Of a stretch of DNA of 46,930 nt, positions 1 to 9,936 are shown one piece after another. A program made the position numbers and the translations under genes. The stretch is from an uncultured Pelagibacteraceae bacterium (lineage in GTDB: Bacteria; Pseudomonadota; Alphaproteobacteria; Pelagibacterales; Pelagibacteraceae), in the NCBI GenBank assembly GCA_902519375.1, contig CABYJS010000005.1, positions 1-46,930 on the forward strand, written 5' to 3'. The notes below the pieces were generated by a model. It was not told the DNA's origin. It was given only the letters and a program-made list of their open reading frames with translations, and made no database searches. Positions within the stretch are counted from its first letter, which is position 1. Each line of letters starts with the position of its first letter.

Positions 1-234
1 GGTTTCTAAAATAGTTTGAATATATCCATCTTCACCAAACTGACCATGTAAAGCATTAAATATTATATTTGGTCTAAACTTTTTTATAACATTCAATAGT
101 TTGTGGTCTGGTTCGGTAATTTTAACATTATAATTATTTTTTGTAAGTTCTTTTCCTACTTGTTTACCAGTATCGAGGCTTATAATTCTCTCTTTTGATA
201 TACCACCAGAAATTATTAATATCTTTTTTTTCAA
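1..234 (-). CDS. ddl: D-alanine--D-alanine ligase, N-terminal part (cut by window edge)
   Basis: This is the first 78 codons of a minus-strand gene that runs off the left edge. Read from a TTG at 234-232, it begins with a short lysine run and the motif ISGGISKERIISLDTGK, the usual Ddl opening (a GG-x-S-x-ER-x-S-L nucleotide-binding N-lobe). It continues with FNALHGQFGEDGYIQ, matching the Ddl motif F-x-x-L-H-G-x-x-G-E-D-G. The enzyme joins two D-alanines with ATP in the cytoplasm for the pentapeptide that MurF adds. The start is one base past the murB stop, so it is the next gene of the same operon. The TTG start is inferred because no in-frame ATG lies nearby. The C-terminal ATP-grasp catalytic part is not visible. 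Confidence 0.9.
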   Translation of the reverse strand, partial: MKKKILIISGGISKERIISLDTGKQVGKELTKNNYNVKITEPDHKLLNVIKKFRPNIIFNALHGQFGEDGYIQTILET

Positions 235-235
235 A

Positions 236-1144
236 CTACTCCAAAATTTTTATTTCTTTTTCTAATCTTATTCCTGTTTTTTTAAAAACATTTTCAGTAA
301 CAAAATTAATCAAATTTATCATATCTTCAAAAGTAGCATCACCTTTATTAACAAAAAAATTACAATGTTTATCTGAAATATAAGCATCCCCAAAATTTGT
401 ATCTAAAGGAATAGACTCTTTAATAAGTTCCCAGACCTTTTTTTTAGTCTGTAATGTTGGATTTTTAAATGTACTACCACTAGTCTTGATCTTTGTTGGT
501 TGATTTTTTTCTTTTTCAATCTTAAGTCTACTCATCTCATCATTTATTTTAACTGAGTTACCCTTTATACCTTTAAATGACGCGCTTAAAAAAATTAAAT
601 CATCTGGTAAGTTATTATTTCTATATTCAAATTTTATATCTTTAGATAAAATCGTTTTTATGTTACCAACTTTATCAATAGCTTGCACAGATAATAAAAC
701 ATCTTTAAATTCACAACCAAAACATCCTGCATTCATTCTGATACCTCCCCCAATAGTTCCAGGAATACATGATAAAAATTCAAATCCACTCAAGCTATTA
801 CTCATTGCAAATTCTGATAAAGATTTGTCCAAAACCGAACTTCCAGCAATAATGATATCTTCACCTAAAAGAGAAATGTTATTAAAATTCTTCCCTAACT
901 TAATTACTACACCATTAAACAAGTTATCTGATATCAAAGTATTAGAACCTGCTCCAAGGATAAATATTTTTTCCTTATTATTTAATTTTTTTAAAAAAAT
1001 AACTAATTCATTTAAGTTATTAGCTTTATAAAAAAGCTTTGCTTTTCCTCCAATATTAAACCAATTTTTTTTTTTAAGATCATATTCAAACCTTACATTT
1101 TCACCAAACTCATTTAATAATAATTTTAGTTGATTTAATTCCAT
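236..1144 (-). CDS. murB: UDP-N-acetylenolpyruvoylglucosamine reductase MurB
   Basis: MurB reduces UDP-GlcNAc-enolpyruvate to UDP-MurNAc using FAD and NADPH. The 302-residue protein has the FAD-binding signature GAGSNTLISD, the IPGTIGGGIRMNAGCFG segment (family IPG-x-x-GG-x-x-x-NAG), the catalytic-serine segment SGSTFKNP, and a C-terminal RLEKEI with the conserved catalytic glutamate. Length is typical of a short type I MurB. Its ATG shares one base with the murC stop codon, indicating translational coupling, and ddl follows directly. Nothing in the protein is unusual for the family. Confidence 0.97.
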   Translation of the reverse strand: MELNQLKLLLNEFGENVRFEYDLKKKNWFNIGGKAKLFYKANNLNELVIFLKKLNNKEKIFILGAGSNTLISDNLFNGVVIKLGKNFNNISLLGEDIIIAGSSVLDKSLSEFAMSNSLSGFEFLSCIPGTIGGGIRMNAGCFGCEFKDVLLSVQAIDKVGNIKTILSKDIKFEYRNNNLPDDLIFLSASFKGIKGNSVKINDEMSRLKIEKEKNQPTKIKTSGSTFKNPTLQTKKKVWELIKESIPLDTNFGDAYISDKHCNFFVNKGDATFEDMINLINFVTENVFKKTGIRLEKEIKILE

Positions 1145-2538
1145 TATATCAATTTAGGGATTTTTCTCATCCAATTAGAAATTGAACCAGCACCCATTCC
1201 AATCACAATTTTTTTTCCATGCATATTTTTTTTAATAAATTTTGCCAACTGATAATTATCATTTACCAAAAATAATTTCACTTTGGAATTTTTTATTATT
1301 TCTTTTGCAAATTTTATATATCTGAATCCTAATTTAATTTTCTCTCCAGCTGTGTAAATTGGACATAAGATTACGGTATCAGCATCCTTAAAAGCAAAAG
1401 AAAATTCTTTTGTTAAGTCCTTTAATCTTGAAATTCGATGAGGTTGAAATACACAAACTTTATCGTAATTTTTATAAACTTTATTTACACCTTCTAATAC
1501 ACATTTTATCTCTGTTGGGTGATGAGCATAATCATCGTAAAAATCAACATTATTGTAGGTAAAAATTTTATTAAATCGCCTTTGAACACCCTTAAAATTA
1601 AATAAACCTTTTTTTATATCTGAAATAGATATTCCAACAGTAAGAGCCAAAGCAGCAGCTGCTACAGAATTTCTTACATTATGAATACCAAGTAGAGGAA
1701 TCTTGATATTTTTTATAAATATCTTTTTTTTATTAGGAACGTTTACATGTAAATTAAATTCAGTATATTTTATATTTTGTTTTAAATTCTTTATAAGAAA
1801 ATTTGAATTTGGTTTTGTTCCGTAGGTATAAAAATTTTGATTTTTTAATCTTTTAATTAAATCATTATTAATTTTATCATCTGAACAAATAAAAGATTTT
1901 CCGAATGAAGGAACTTTTTCTATAAACTGAATAAAATAATTCTTTAGATCATCCATAGATTTATAAAAATCCATGTGTTCTCTATCAATATTCGTTATTA
2001 TTGAGTAAGTGGGAGGAATATGAACAAAACTTCCATCAGACTCATCTGCTTCTAAAATTGACCAATCACTTCTGCCTAGTTTAGCAGTATTTTTAATTGC
2101 GTTGATCACACCTCCATTAATTATAGTTGGATCTAATTTAGTTTTTTGGAAAATTGATGCTATTAATGAAGTGGTAGTAGTTTTGCCATGTGAGCCCACT
2201 ACTACAATATTTTTTGTTAAAGATACGATATGAGCAAGCATTTTACCCCTAGTAATGATTGGTAAATTTTTTTTTCTAGCCTCTATCATCTCAGGATTAT
2301 TTTTTTTTATAGCTGAAGAAATTACTACTATCGTTGCATTTTTAAGATTTTGTTTTTTTTGACCTATAAAAACTTTTATTTTTTCTTTTTTAAGCCTTTC
2401 AACATTTTTGTTTAAGTTTAAATCACTTCCCTGAATCTTAAATCCTTTGGCTTTCATAATTAAAGAAAGCCCACTCATTCCAATCCCTCCAATTCCAACG
2501 AAATGTATTATTTCAGTTTTTGCTAATTCAATTCTCAT
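1144..2538 (-). CDS. murC: UDP-N-acetylmuramate--L-alanine ligase MurC
   Basis: MurC adds L-alanine to UDP-MurNAc with ATP, the first amino acid of the stem peptide. The 464-residue protein shows the N-terminal UDP-binding Rossmann motif GIGGIGMSGLS near residue 16, the Mur-ligase P-loop GSHGKTTTTS, the Mg-binding acidic segment LEADESDGSF, and YDDYAHHPTE, which is diagnostic for MurC. The gene overlaps the end of murG by 11 bases and touches murB by one base. It is the standard MurC between murG and murB in a dcw cluster. Confidence 0.98.
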   Translation of the reverse strand: MRIELAKTEIIHFVGIGGIGMSGLSLIMKAKGFKIQGSDLNLNKNVERLKKEKIKVFIGQKKQNLKNATIVVISSAIKKNNPEMIEARKKNLPIITRGKMLAHIVSLTKNIVVVGSHGKTTTTSLIASIFQKTKLDPTIINGGVINAIKNTAKLGRSDWSILEADESDGSFVHIPPTYSIITNIDREHMDFYKSMDDLKNYFIQFIEKVPSFGKSFICSDDKINNDLIKRLKNQNFYTYGTKPNSNFLIKNLKQNIKYTEFNLHVNVPNKKKIFIKNIKIPLLGIHNVRNSVAAAALALTVGISISDIKKGLFNFKGVQRRFNKIFTYNNVDFYDDYAHHPTEIKCVLEGVNKVYKNYDKVCVFQPHRISRLKDLTKEFSFAFKDADTVILCPIYTAGEKIKLGFRYIKFAKEIIKNSKVKLFLVNDNYQLAKFIKKNMHGKKIVIGMGAGSISNWMRKIPKLI

Positions 2539-3592
2539 TAATAATTTTTAATATTTTTTGATTAACATTAATCCAAGTATTTTGATAATTTAATTTTTTC
2601 AAATTTTCCTTTTTATTTAAATAATCACTTTTATTATTTAAAATATCTATCAAAAATTCCTCGATTTTTTCTTCAAAATTATTTTGATCAATAATCCAAC
2701 AACTATCGTTTTCTTTATAAAAATTGGCATTTTCCATTTGATGATTATCTTTCGATGTAGGTAATGGAACTGCTACGAAAGGTGTGTTCATGACAGATAA
2801 TTCAGCCAGAGTAGAGGCGCCTGCTCTAGTGATACAAAGGTCTGCCTCTTTAATATATTGAACAAAATCTTTATCAAAACTAAAAATTTTGCTCTCTATA
2901 CAATTTTTTGAGTAAAGATCAGTTAATGAATGAATATTTCTCTCACCTGTTTGGTGAATTATTTTAATTGGATTTTTTTTTGAAATATTGACAATACTTT
3001 TTTTTAAATTCCCATCAAAGATATTAGCACCTTGGCTACCTCCAACTATTAATATTGTGAACTTATCATTAATCTTTATAGATTTTTTTAAATTATAAAT
3101 ATTTTTTTTTACTAAAGGATTTATAATAATAATTTTATCTATAAATTCATCTGGAAAATTCTTGATCTTTTTTGAATAACAAAAAATTTTTTTGCAAGAT
3201 TTTAAAAAATATCTATTTGCTCTACCTAAAACTTGATTGGGTTCTAATAGGTAAATGTTCAATTTCAGTAATCTAGCTGCAAGTATTATTGGCAAAGACA
3301 TATAACCACCAGTAGAGAAAATTTGTCCAATTTTTTTTTTTTTTAATAAAAGAAAAGACTTAAGGGTTAATAATAAGATTTTAACAAGATTTATTGGCAA
3401 AAAAAGTAAATTATTCAGTCTTGGAGTATCAATAATTTCAAACTGAGAAATATCTTTTTCTAAATATTTAAAACCTCTTGTGTCAGTTGTTATAATAACA
3501 TTTTTATCCTTTGAAAGGTGCTCAAAAATAATTTGGGCAGGCAAAACGTGACCACCTGAACCACCAGTCGTAATTAAAAAATTTTTACTCAT
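2528..3592 (-). CDS. murG: UDP-N-acetylglucosamine--MurNAc-pentapeptide-lipid transferase MurG
   Basis: MurG transfers GlcNAc to lipid I to give lipid II at the inner face of the membrane. The 354-residue GT-B protein has the N-terminal glycine-rich loop GGSGGHVLPAQ, the second loop GGSQGANIFD, and the C-terminal UDP-GlcNAc site with RAGASTLAEL followed by DNHQMENA. All are the normal family landmarks. It starts one base after the ftsW stop and overlaps murC by 11 bases, so it is part of the same polycistronic unit. Confidence 0.98.
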   Translation of the reverse strand: MSKNFLITTGGSGGHVLPAQIIFEHLSKDKNVIITTDTRGFKYLEKDISQFEIIDTPRLNNLLFLPINLVKILLLTLKSFLLLKKKKIGQIFSTGGYMSLPIILAARLLKLNIYLLEPNQVLGRANRYFLKSCKKIFCYSKKIKNFPDEFIDKIIIINPLVKKNIYNLKKSIKINDKFTILIVGGSQGANIFDGNLKKSIVNISKKNPIKIIHQTGERNIHSLTDLYSKNCIESKIFSFDKDFVQYIKEADLCITRAGASTLAELSVMNTPFVAVPLPTSKDNHQMENANFYKENDSCWIIDQNNFEEKIEEFLIDILNNKSDYLNKKENLKKLNYQNTWINVNQKILKIINEN

Positions 3593-3593
3593 T

Positions 3594-4718
3594 TTAATAA
3601 ATTTTTCTTTTTGTTAAATTAAGAATAATACCAGACAGAATTGAAATACTTATTATTGATGAACCTCCATAACTTATAAAGGGAAGAGTCATTCCAGTAG
3701 TTGGAAATAACCTTATGTTAACTCCAATATGAATCATTGCTTGAACTAAAATAAGACTTACACAGCCTACTAAAATTAATTTTGTTCTCTCCTCATTTTC
3801 TAAATAAACCTTCTTAAAAACAGAATAGATAAATATTAAAAACAACATTAAAATTAAAATTATGGCAATAACTCCAAACTCCTCGGAAATAACAGATATT
3901 ATATAATCTGTATGAGCCTCAGGAACTCTATTTTTTAAAGTCCCTTCTCCTATTCCTTTTCCAAAATATCCTCCACTTGTTATTGAGTCGATCGCTTTTT
4001 CAGATTGTGCATTATGTGAACCCGTTTCAGTATTAAAAAAAGATAATATCCTGTTCTTGATATATTCAAACTTAGGAACAAACCTAATAGAAAAATATAA
4101 TCCAATGGATAGAATTAAACACGAAGTTATTAAGAAAATAATGTTAATTCCAGAAATAAAAATAAGGACTGACCAACTAAAAAAAACTAATAATGTTTGT
4201 CCTATATCTGGTTGTGCGGCTAATAATAAAGCTATTGTTAAAGTTATGAGAAAAGAAAATAAGTATTTAAGATATACGTTTTTATATTTCTCACTGCTTA
4301 AAATTAGACTTATTAAGATAATCAGAAATGGTTTAACTAACTCAATTGGTTGAAATCGAGGTAAAAAATATAGATCTATCCATCTTTGAGCACTGTTAAC
4401 CTCAACACCAATCACTGGAACTAAAATCAATGAAATTAATGATAATAGGAAAAATAATGGGGAAATCTTAAATAGTTTTTCTTGATTGATTGAAGAGAAA
4501 ACAAAAATTATTAGTAAGCCTAAAAGAATAAAAGATAGGTGTTTAAAGAAAAACGCATAGTCATTTGTGTTTAATTTATCAGAAACCAATAAAGATGTGG
4601 ATACTAATGAGAAAAATAAGCCGGTAAAAAATAATAAAATTATTAGAGAAAATATAAATTTATCAACATTTTTCCACCACTCATAATATCTACTATATAT
4701 CATTTCTTTATACTTCAT
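3594..4718 (-). CDS. ftsW: Lipid II polymerase / division protein FtsW
   Basis: This is a SEDS-family polytopic membrane protein of 374 residues with about ten hydrophobic segments. It works with FtsI as the septal peptidoglycan glycosyltransferase. Landmarks include RWIDL and RFQPIELVKP in the middle, GGYFGKGIGEG and the following PEAHTDYI segment in the large periplasmic loop, and the C-terminal GMTLPFISYGGSS that is typical of FtsW/RodA. FtsW rather than RodA is supported by position between murD and murG. The ORF overlaps the end of murD by 11 bases. A start a few codons downstream of the first ATG is possible. Confidence 0.97.
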   Translation of the reverse strand: MKYKEMIYSRYYEWWKNVDKFIFSLIILLFFTGLFFSLVSTSLLVSDKLNTNDYAFFFKHLSFILLGLLIIFVFSSINQEKLFKISPLFFLLSLISLILVPVIGVEVNSAQRWIDLYFLPRFQPIELVKPFLIILISLILSSEKYKNVYLKYLFSFLITLTIALLLAAQPDIGQTLLVFFSWSVLIFISGINIIFLITSCLILSIGLYFSIRFVPKFEYIKNRILSFFNTETGSHNAQSEKAIDSITSGGYFGKGIGEGTLKNRVPEAHTDYIISVISEEFGVIAIILILMLFLIFIYSVFKKVYLENEERTKLILVGCVSLILVQAMIHIGVNIRLFPTTGMTLPFISYGGSSIISISILSGIILNLTKRKIY

Positions 4719-5994
4719 TTAACTGCTTTTTGATCAATTTATTAAAATAAAGACCTCTATCCTCAAAATTTTTAAAATCATCAAAAGAGGCGGCACATGG
4801 ACTAAACAATATAGTTTGATTTGTAAATTTTTGCTTATTAATATTTATAAAAATCTTTTTTAGAGCATCTTTAAGGCTATCAAAATTTTCATAGTTAATT
4901 TTCTTTTTAAGAGCTTCATTAAAGAATTTTTTGTTCTTACCATATATAAAAGCTTTAATATTTTGAAAATTTTTTTTCGGTAGATCAAATTTATCACCTT
5001 TCTTATGGACACCACCAATTAACCAATGAATATTTGGATGTATCTTTAGAATTTCAATAGAAGAGGAGAAACTTGTAGATTTAGAGTCATTAATAATTGT
5101 TAAATATTTTTTTTTATGAATAATTTGCTGTCTAAATTCAAGTCCTTTAAATTTTTGAACTGTTTTTTTTAATAAATCATTTTTAAGCTTAAGCTTTTTT
5201 GATATCTCTAAAATAAAAGATAAATTTTCTTTATTTGTTTCAGATAAAAAATAGTCATTATCAATATTTTTTAAAAAACTGTTAGCTTCATTTGTGTCAA
5301 CTCTAAAAATCTTACTATTAAATCTATTAAATGTTAATTTCTTTTTGATCAAAAAATCATTTTTTTTTACAAATGCTAAATAACCTTTAAGCTGACTTGT
5401 TAATAATTTAAATTTAGCATTAACGTATTTATCTAAAGTCTTATGTCTTTCAATATGATCTGGAGACAAATTTAATATAACAGCATATTTAGATTTAAAA
5501 AGTTGACTATATTCAAGTTGATAAGAAGAAGCTTCAACAATAAAAATTGTTTTTTTTTTAAAATTTTTTATGGATAAAATTGGATTTCCTATATTGCCAA
5601 CTAACCTTACATCATGTTTTTGATTTAATAAAACTTCATACATTAGTTGACATGTAGTGGATTTTCCATTTGTGCCAGTAATTGTGATACAATTATTTTT
5701 ATAAAATGAGTAAAACACATCTAAATCTGAGTAGATCTTATTATGATTTTTTTTTAAAAATTTTGATAACTTACACTTGTTTATATCAATTCCTGGACTT
5801 AAAATTATTTGATCGAAATTCAGTTTTAAAAGGTTTTTGTAGCTCATCGTATTTTTAATTCCTAAATTTTTGAACTTTGATAAATGATCATCATAAACAA
5901 AAATTTCAGCTTTTTTTTTAAGGAACTCTAAGGCAGATCGACCAGTTTTTCCTAAACCATAAATTAATATCTTTTTATTTAAGAAGATGTTCAA
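4708..5994 (-). CDS. murD: UDP-N-acetylmuramoylalanine--D-glutamate ligase MurD
   Basis: MurD adds D-glutamate to UDP-MurNAc-L-Ala. Landmarks are the N-terminal Rossmann loop YGLGKTGRS, the P-loop GTNGKSTTCQL, SYQLEYSQ, and the C-terminal-domain NDSKSTS that contacts the product. Start choice: the frame opens at an ATG at 6063, but that would overlap mraY by 58 bases and add 23 non-homologous-looking residues. A TTG at 5994-5992 gives the usual MurD N-terminus (M-N-I-F-L-N-K-K before the Rossmann strand), lies 12 bases past the mraY stop and has an AAGG about nine bases upstream, so I chose it (about 428 residues). The longer form cannot be excluded. Confidence 0.93.
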   Translation of the reverse strand: MNIFLNKKILIYGLGKTGRSALEFLKKKAEIFVYDDHLSKFKNLGIKNTMSYKNLLKLNFDQIILSPGIDINKCKLSKFLKKNHNKIYSDLDVFYSFYKNNCITITGTNGKSTTCQLMYEVLLNQKHDVRLVGNIGNPILSIKNFKKKTIFIVEASSYQLEYSQLFKSKYAVILNLSPDHIERHKTLDKYVNAKFKLLTSQLKGYLAFVKKNDFLIKKKLTFNRFNSKIFRVDTNEANSFLKNIDNDYFLSETNKENLSFILEISKKLKLKNDLLKKTVQKFKGLEFRQQIIHKKKYLTIINDSKSTSFSSSIEILKIHPNIHWLIGGVHKKGDKFDLPKKNFQNIKAFIYGKNKKFFNEALKKKINYENFDSLKDALKKIFININKQKFTNQTILFSPCAASFDDFKNFEDRGLYFNKLIKKQLNEV

Positions 5995-6005
5995 GCTTGT
6001 AACCT

Positions 6006-7091
6006 TTATCTTAATTTCAAAGTTGCTAAACCAATCATTGCTAAAATAATTGAAATAATCCAAAACCTAATAACAACAGTTGATTCAGGCCAACCTTTTT
6101 TTTCAAAATGATGATGTATTGGGGCCATTCTAAATATTCTTTTACCTGTTAATTTAAATGAAATTACTTGAACCATCACCGATAAAGCTTCAAGTACAAA
6201 CAAACCTCCAGTTATGGCTAAAACTATTTCATGTTTAGTGATAATTCCCACTGCACCTAAAGAGCCACCAAGAGATAAAGATCCTGTATCTCCCATAAAT
6301 ATTTTTGCCGGTGGAGCATTAAACCATAAGAATCCTAAACAAGATCCAATAATTGCTCCACAAAAAATTGATATTTCACCAGTACCTTCAATATATAAGA
6401 TTTGCAGATATTCAGAAAAAACAATATTTCCAGTCACATAACTTATAAAAGCAAAACATCCTGCAACTAGAATAACAGGTACAGTGGCTAGACCGTCCAA
6501 TCCGTCAGTTAAATTGACTGCGTTTGAGGAACCAACAATAACAAAAATTGAAAAAGGTATAAAGAACCAACTTAAATTAATAAATAAATTTTTAAAAAAA
6601 GGAAAGTAAAGATTTTTAAATTCTTCATATTCTACAAAATAAGTTAAAACAGTTAAGCCCAGTAAAGCTAAAAATATTTGCACAAATATTTTAGATCTCG
6701 ATGAAATTCCAATAGAACTTTCTGTTTTTATCTTTTTATAATCGTCATAAGCTCCTAAAAGCCCAAATGTAGTAACTATATACAAACAAAATAAAATATA
6801 AATATTAGTTAAATCAGCCCATAATAATACTGCTGCAATCAAACCAATTAAAATAATTACACCTCCCATTGTTGGTGTTCCAATTTTTTTTATTATATGA
6901 TCAGTTGGACCATCCTCTCTAATTGGATCAAAAATTTTTCTATTTGAAAATAGCTTAATAAAAGGTCCTCCAATTAAAAGAACAATTAATAAAGATGTAA
7001 AAAAAGCTAAACCAGTTCTAAAAGTAATATATTTAAAAACATTTAAAAAAGAAAAGTTTTCAACATAATTAAGTAATAATTCATAAAGCAT
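6006..7091 (-). CDS. mraY: Phospho-N-acetylmuramoyl-pentapeptide transferase MraY
   Basis: MraY moves phospho-MurNAc-pentapeptide onto undecaprenyl phosphate to form lipid I in the inner membrane. The 361-residue protein has about ten transmembrane helices and all family signatures: GAYDDYKK (catalytic Asp pair), NAVNLTDGLDGLA, FMGDTGSLSLGG, and the MAPIHHHFEKKGWPE histidine loop near the C-terminus. The start overlaps the end of the murE-murF fusion by 11 bases. It is a standard, intact copy. Confidence 0.98.
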   Translation of the reverse strand: MLYELLLNYVENFSFLNVFKYITFRTGLAFFTSLLIVLLIGGPFIKLFSNRKIFDPIREDGPTDHIIKKIGTPTMGGVIILIGLIAAVLLWADLTNIYILFCLYIVTTFGLLGAYDDYKKIKTESSIGISSRSKIFVQIFLALLGLTVLTYFVEYEEFKNLYFPFFKNLFINLSWFFIPFSIFVIVGSSNAVNLTDGLDGLATVPVILVAGCFAFISYVTGNIVFSEYLQILYIEGTGEISIFCGAIIGSCLGFLWFNAPPAKIFMGDTGSLSLGGSLGAVGIITKHEIVLAITGGLFVLEALSVMVQVISFKLTGKRIFRMAPIHHHFEKKGWPESTVVIRFWIISIILAMIGLATLKLR

Positions 7092-9933
7092 TGGAGCCTC
7101 TTTGCTTTAAATTGTTAGAAATTTTGTGAAGACCAGAAGAATTTGAACCTTTAATCATCAAATAATCATTATTATTTAAATCATTATTTATTAAATCGTA
7201 TATACCAAATTTATTATTTAATATCTTAGCTTTTTTATTTTTTTTTAAACCACTAAAAGTCTCTTTAATATATTTTCCAATTACATACACCTGATTAATT
7301 TTTGTTTTATTAATGATATTACTTATTAATTTATGTTGCTTCGTAGAATGTTTGCCTAGCTCCAGCATATCGCCCAATAATAAGTATTTTTTTGAATCAT
7401 TTGATTCTAACTTGTCGAAATTTTCAATTGCAGTTTTTAAAGACAAAGGATTTGAATTATAGGACTCATCTACTAAGAAAAAATTTTTTTTCTTGATCTT
7501 TATTCTTGAAATGTCACCTCTTCCATCAGGTGTTTCAAAGTTTAAAAATATATCTTTTTTTAGATTTTTGATATTTATGTAATAACTAATTGAGGCAAGT
7601 GTTGCTAATATATTATATAAATGGTTTTTGTTATCATTTTGAGAATAAAAAACAAAAGATATCTTTTCAATATTTATAAACAATTTATATTTATCTTTTA
7701 CCTTTTTAATTTTTTTTAGATAAATCATTGAGGACTTACTATTAATACCAAAAGAGACTACTTTTAAATTTTTTTTAATAGCAAAATTTTTGTGGTAGTT
7801 ATAAAATTTATCATCTTTATTTAGAACAATTATCCCATCTTTTTTTATATGACCCATAATTTCTGCTTTGGCGTCTGCTATTTGTTTTATGCTTTTAAAA
7901 TTTTTTGAGTGCGCGTAACTGATATTTGTTATAATACCTAGGTCTGGTTTAATTATATTTGTTAAGTAATCAATTTCACCCTTTTTATCCATACCAACTT
8001 CAAATACACCAAAATTATCATTTGATTTTAAATTGAATAAACTTAATGGGACTCCATATTTATTATTAAAAGATTTTGGAGAGTAAGTAGTTCTAGATAT
8101 TTTTTTTAATATAAAACCAATCATTTCTTTTAAAGTTGTTTTTCCACAACTTCCGGTGATTGAGATAATCTTTGCATTGATATTATCTCTAAAAATTGAC
8201 GAACATTTAGTAAGAAAACTTAGGGTATTTTTAACTTTAATTTGTTTAGATTTAATAGTTTGTTTGTCTATTTTATTAACTATTGCCAAACTTGATTTTC
8301 TTTTAAAAGCTTCTGAAACAAACTTATTTCCATCAACTCTTCTCCCTTTTATTGCAAAAAAAATATCGTTTCTTTTTATCATTTTAGAATTAATGCAGAT
8401 ATTTTTGATAACTAATTTATTTGATATTTTTGATCTAGACTCTTCCTTAATTATATTTAATTTTAGATTATTCGATAAAGATTTATTTTTAAGTTTGATA
8501 GATTTTAAAATTACATTTTGGTCCGAGAAAAAAAATTTTTTTCTACCGTAATCTTGAAATTTTTCATGTCCCTTACCAGCTACCAATAACAAATCCCCTG
8601 TATTAAGACTCATTATAGCTTCGTATATTGCTCTTTTTCTATTTGAAAATTCTTTAATCTTTATATTATTTATTCCTTTTCTAATCTCTTTTCTTATTTT
8701 TGATGGACTTTCGTTTCTTGGATTGTCATCAGTTAAATATATATTGTCAGAATATTTGTCTGCAATTTTACCCATTAAAGATCTTTTTTTAAAATCTCTA
8801 TCTCCCCCACAACCAAACACTAGTTTTATCTTATTTCTTGGAAATTGTTCTTTCAGGTTTAATAATGCTAATTCTAGCGCTGCAGGTGTATGAGCAAAAT
8901 CTAGGATAACTTTACTATTATTTTTAATTTCTCCAATTTTTTCAAGTCTCCCTTCAACTGATTTTATTTTTGGAAGGGCTTTAATTATTCTTTCAAATTT
9001 AATACCACTTTTATAAGCAGCTAAGGATGCCATTAGTAGATTCTTTATTTGTATTTTTCCTATAAGATTTAATTCACAGATATATTTTTTATTATTCAAT
9101 TTAAGTTCTAAAATTTGTTTTGTATTTAAAAATTTATGTGAAGTTAATTGAATACCATCTTTTTTGTCAAAGATTAGACTCAAATTAATTTTTTTTTTTA
9201 ATGAAATATTTTTTATTTTTTTTATTTCAGGAATATTTGCATCTGAAATTATATTACCATTTTTTTTAATCAATTTATTAAATAGGTATAACTTAGAATT
9301 AAGATAGTCGTTCATATCATTATGGTAATCTAAATGATCATGAGATAAATTGGTAAAAATACCCATATCAAAAAGTAGTCCATCTAATCTATTTTGTTTA
9401 AGACCATGACTGGAAGCCTCCATAATAACGTATTCAATCTTTTTTTTATTTAAATCTTTAAGTAAATAACTTAGCCTGATTGGGTCTAAAGTTGTATTTT
9501 CTAAATTTTTTTTATAATCTTTGCAGCGGACGCCTATTGTTCCAATAGAGGCTACTTTTTTTGAATTAAGCTCTAATATTTGATAATAAAAGTCGGCAAC
9601 TGATGACTTTCCATTAGTGCCTGTCACAGCGATTAAATTTTTAGGTTTTTTATTTAAAATTTTGAATGAAGTATTAGCTAATAATTTTCTCACATTTTTT
9701 GAGGTTATAAAGGTAATATTTTTTATATTTTTAAATTTTTTTTTTTCAGAAATGATGATTTTCGCTCCTCTCTGGATTGCTGAATTAATATAGTTATTTC
9801 CGTCAGATTTATTCCCCTTGATAGCGAAAAAAATGTTGTCTTTTCTTACTTTAGAGCTGTCAAAAGCAATGCCCGAAAAAAAAACTTTACTGTGTTTTTT
9901 ATCAACCCAAGGAATGTAATCTTTTAGCTGCAT
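7081..9933 (-). CDS. murE-murF: Fused MurE-MurF: DAP-adding and D-Ala-D-Ala-adding ligases in one chain
   Basis: One uninterrupted 950-residue frame contains two complete Mur ligases. Residues 1 to about 480 are MurE: N-domain F-F-A-I-K-G-N-K-x-D-G, P-loop GTNGKS at about 105-110, and DDNPRNE, the D-N-P-R motif of meso-diaminopimelate-specific MurE. After a linker, residues from about 490 to 950 are MurF: a second N-domain NDIFFAIKGRRVDGNKF, P-loop GSCGKTT, DESYNSNP, GDMLELG and KGSNSSG. Separate murE and murF are adjacent genes in most dcw clusters, so this is a gene-order-preserving fusion. It follows ftsI by three bases and overlaps mraY. No internal stop or frameshift is seen, and both active sites look intact. 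Confidence 0.95.
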   Translation of the reverse strand: MQLKDYIPWVDKKHSKVFFSGIAFDSSKVRKDNIFFAIKGNKSDGNNYINSAIQRGAKIIISEKKKFKNIKNITFITSKNVRKLLANTSFKILNKKPKNLIAVTGTNGKSSVADFYYQILELNSKKVASIGTIGVRCKDYKKNLENTTLDPIRLSYLLKDLNKKKIEYVIMEASSHGLKQNRLDGLLFDMGIFTNLSHDHLDYHNDMNDYLNSKLYLFNKLIKKNGNIISDANIPEIKKIKNISLKKKINLSLIFDKKDGIQLTSHKFLNTKQILELKLNNKKYICELNLIGKIQIKNLLMASLAAYKSGIKFERIIKALPKIKSVEGRLEKIGEIKNNSKVILDFAHTPAALELALLNLKEQFPRNKIKLVFGCGGDRDFKKRSLMGKIADKYSDNIYLTDDNPRNESPSKIRKEIRKGINNIKIKEFSNRKRAIYEAIMSLNTGDLLLVAGKGHEKFQDYGRKKFFFSDQNVILKSIKLKNKSLSNNLKLNIIKEESRSKISNKLVIKNICINSKMIKRNDIFFAIKGRRVDGNKFVSEAFKRKSSLAIVNKIDKQTIKSKQIKVKNTLSFLTKCSSIFRDNINAKIISITGSCGKTTLKEMIGFILKKISRTTYSPKSFNNKYGVPLSLFNLKSNDNFGVFEVGMDKKGEIDYLTNIIKPDLGIITNISYAHSKNFKSIKQIADAKAEIMGHIKKDGIIVLNKDDKFYNYHKNFAIKKNLKVVSFGINSKSSMIYLKKIKKVKDKYKLFINIEKISFVFYSQNDNKNHLYNILATLASISYYINIKNLKKDIFLNFETPDGRGDISRIKIKKKNFFLVDESYNSNPLSLKTAIENFDKLESNDSKKYLLLGDMLELGKHSTKQHKLISNIINKTKINQVYVIGKYIKETFSGLKKNKKAKILNNKFGIYDLINNDLNNNDYLMIKGSNSSGLHKISNNLKQRGSNAL

Positions 9934-9936
9934 GAA

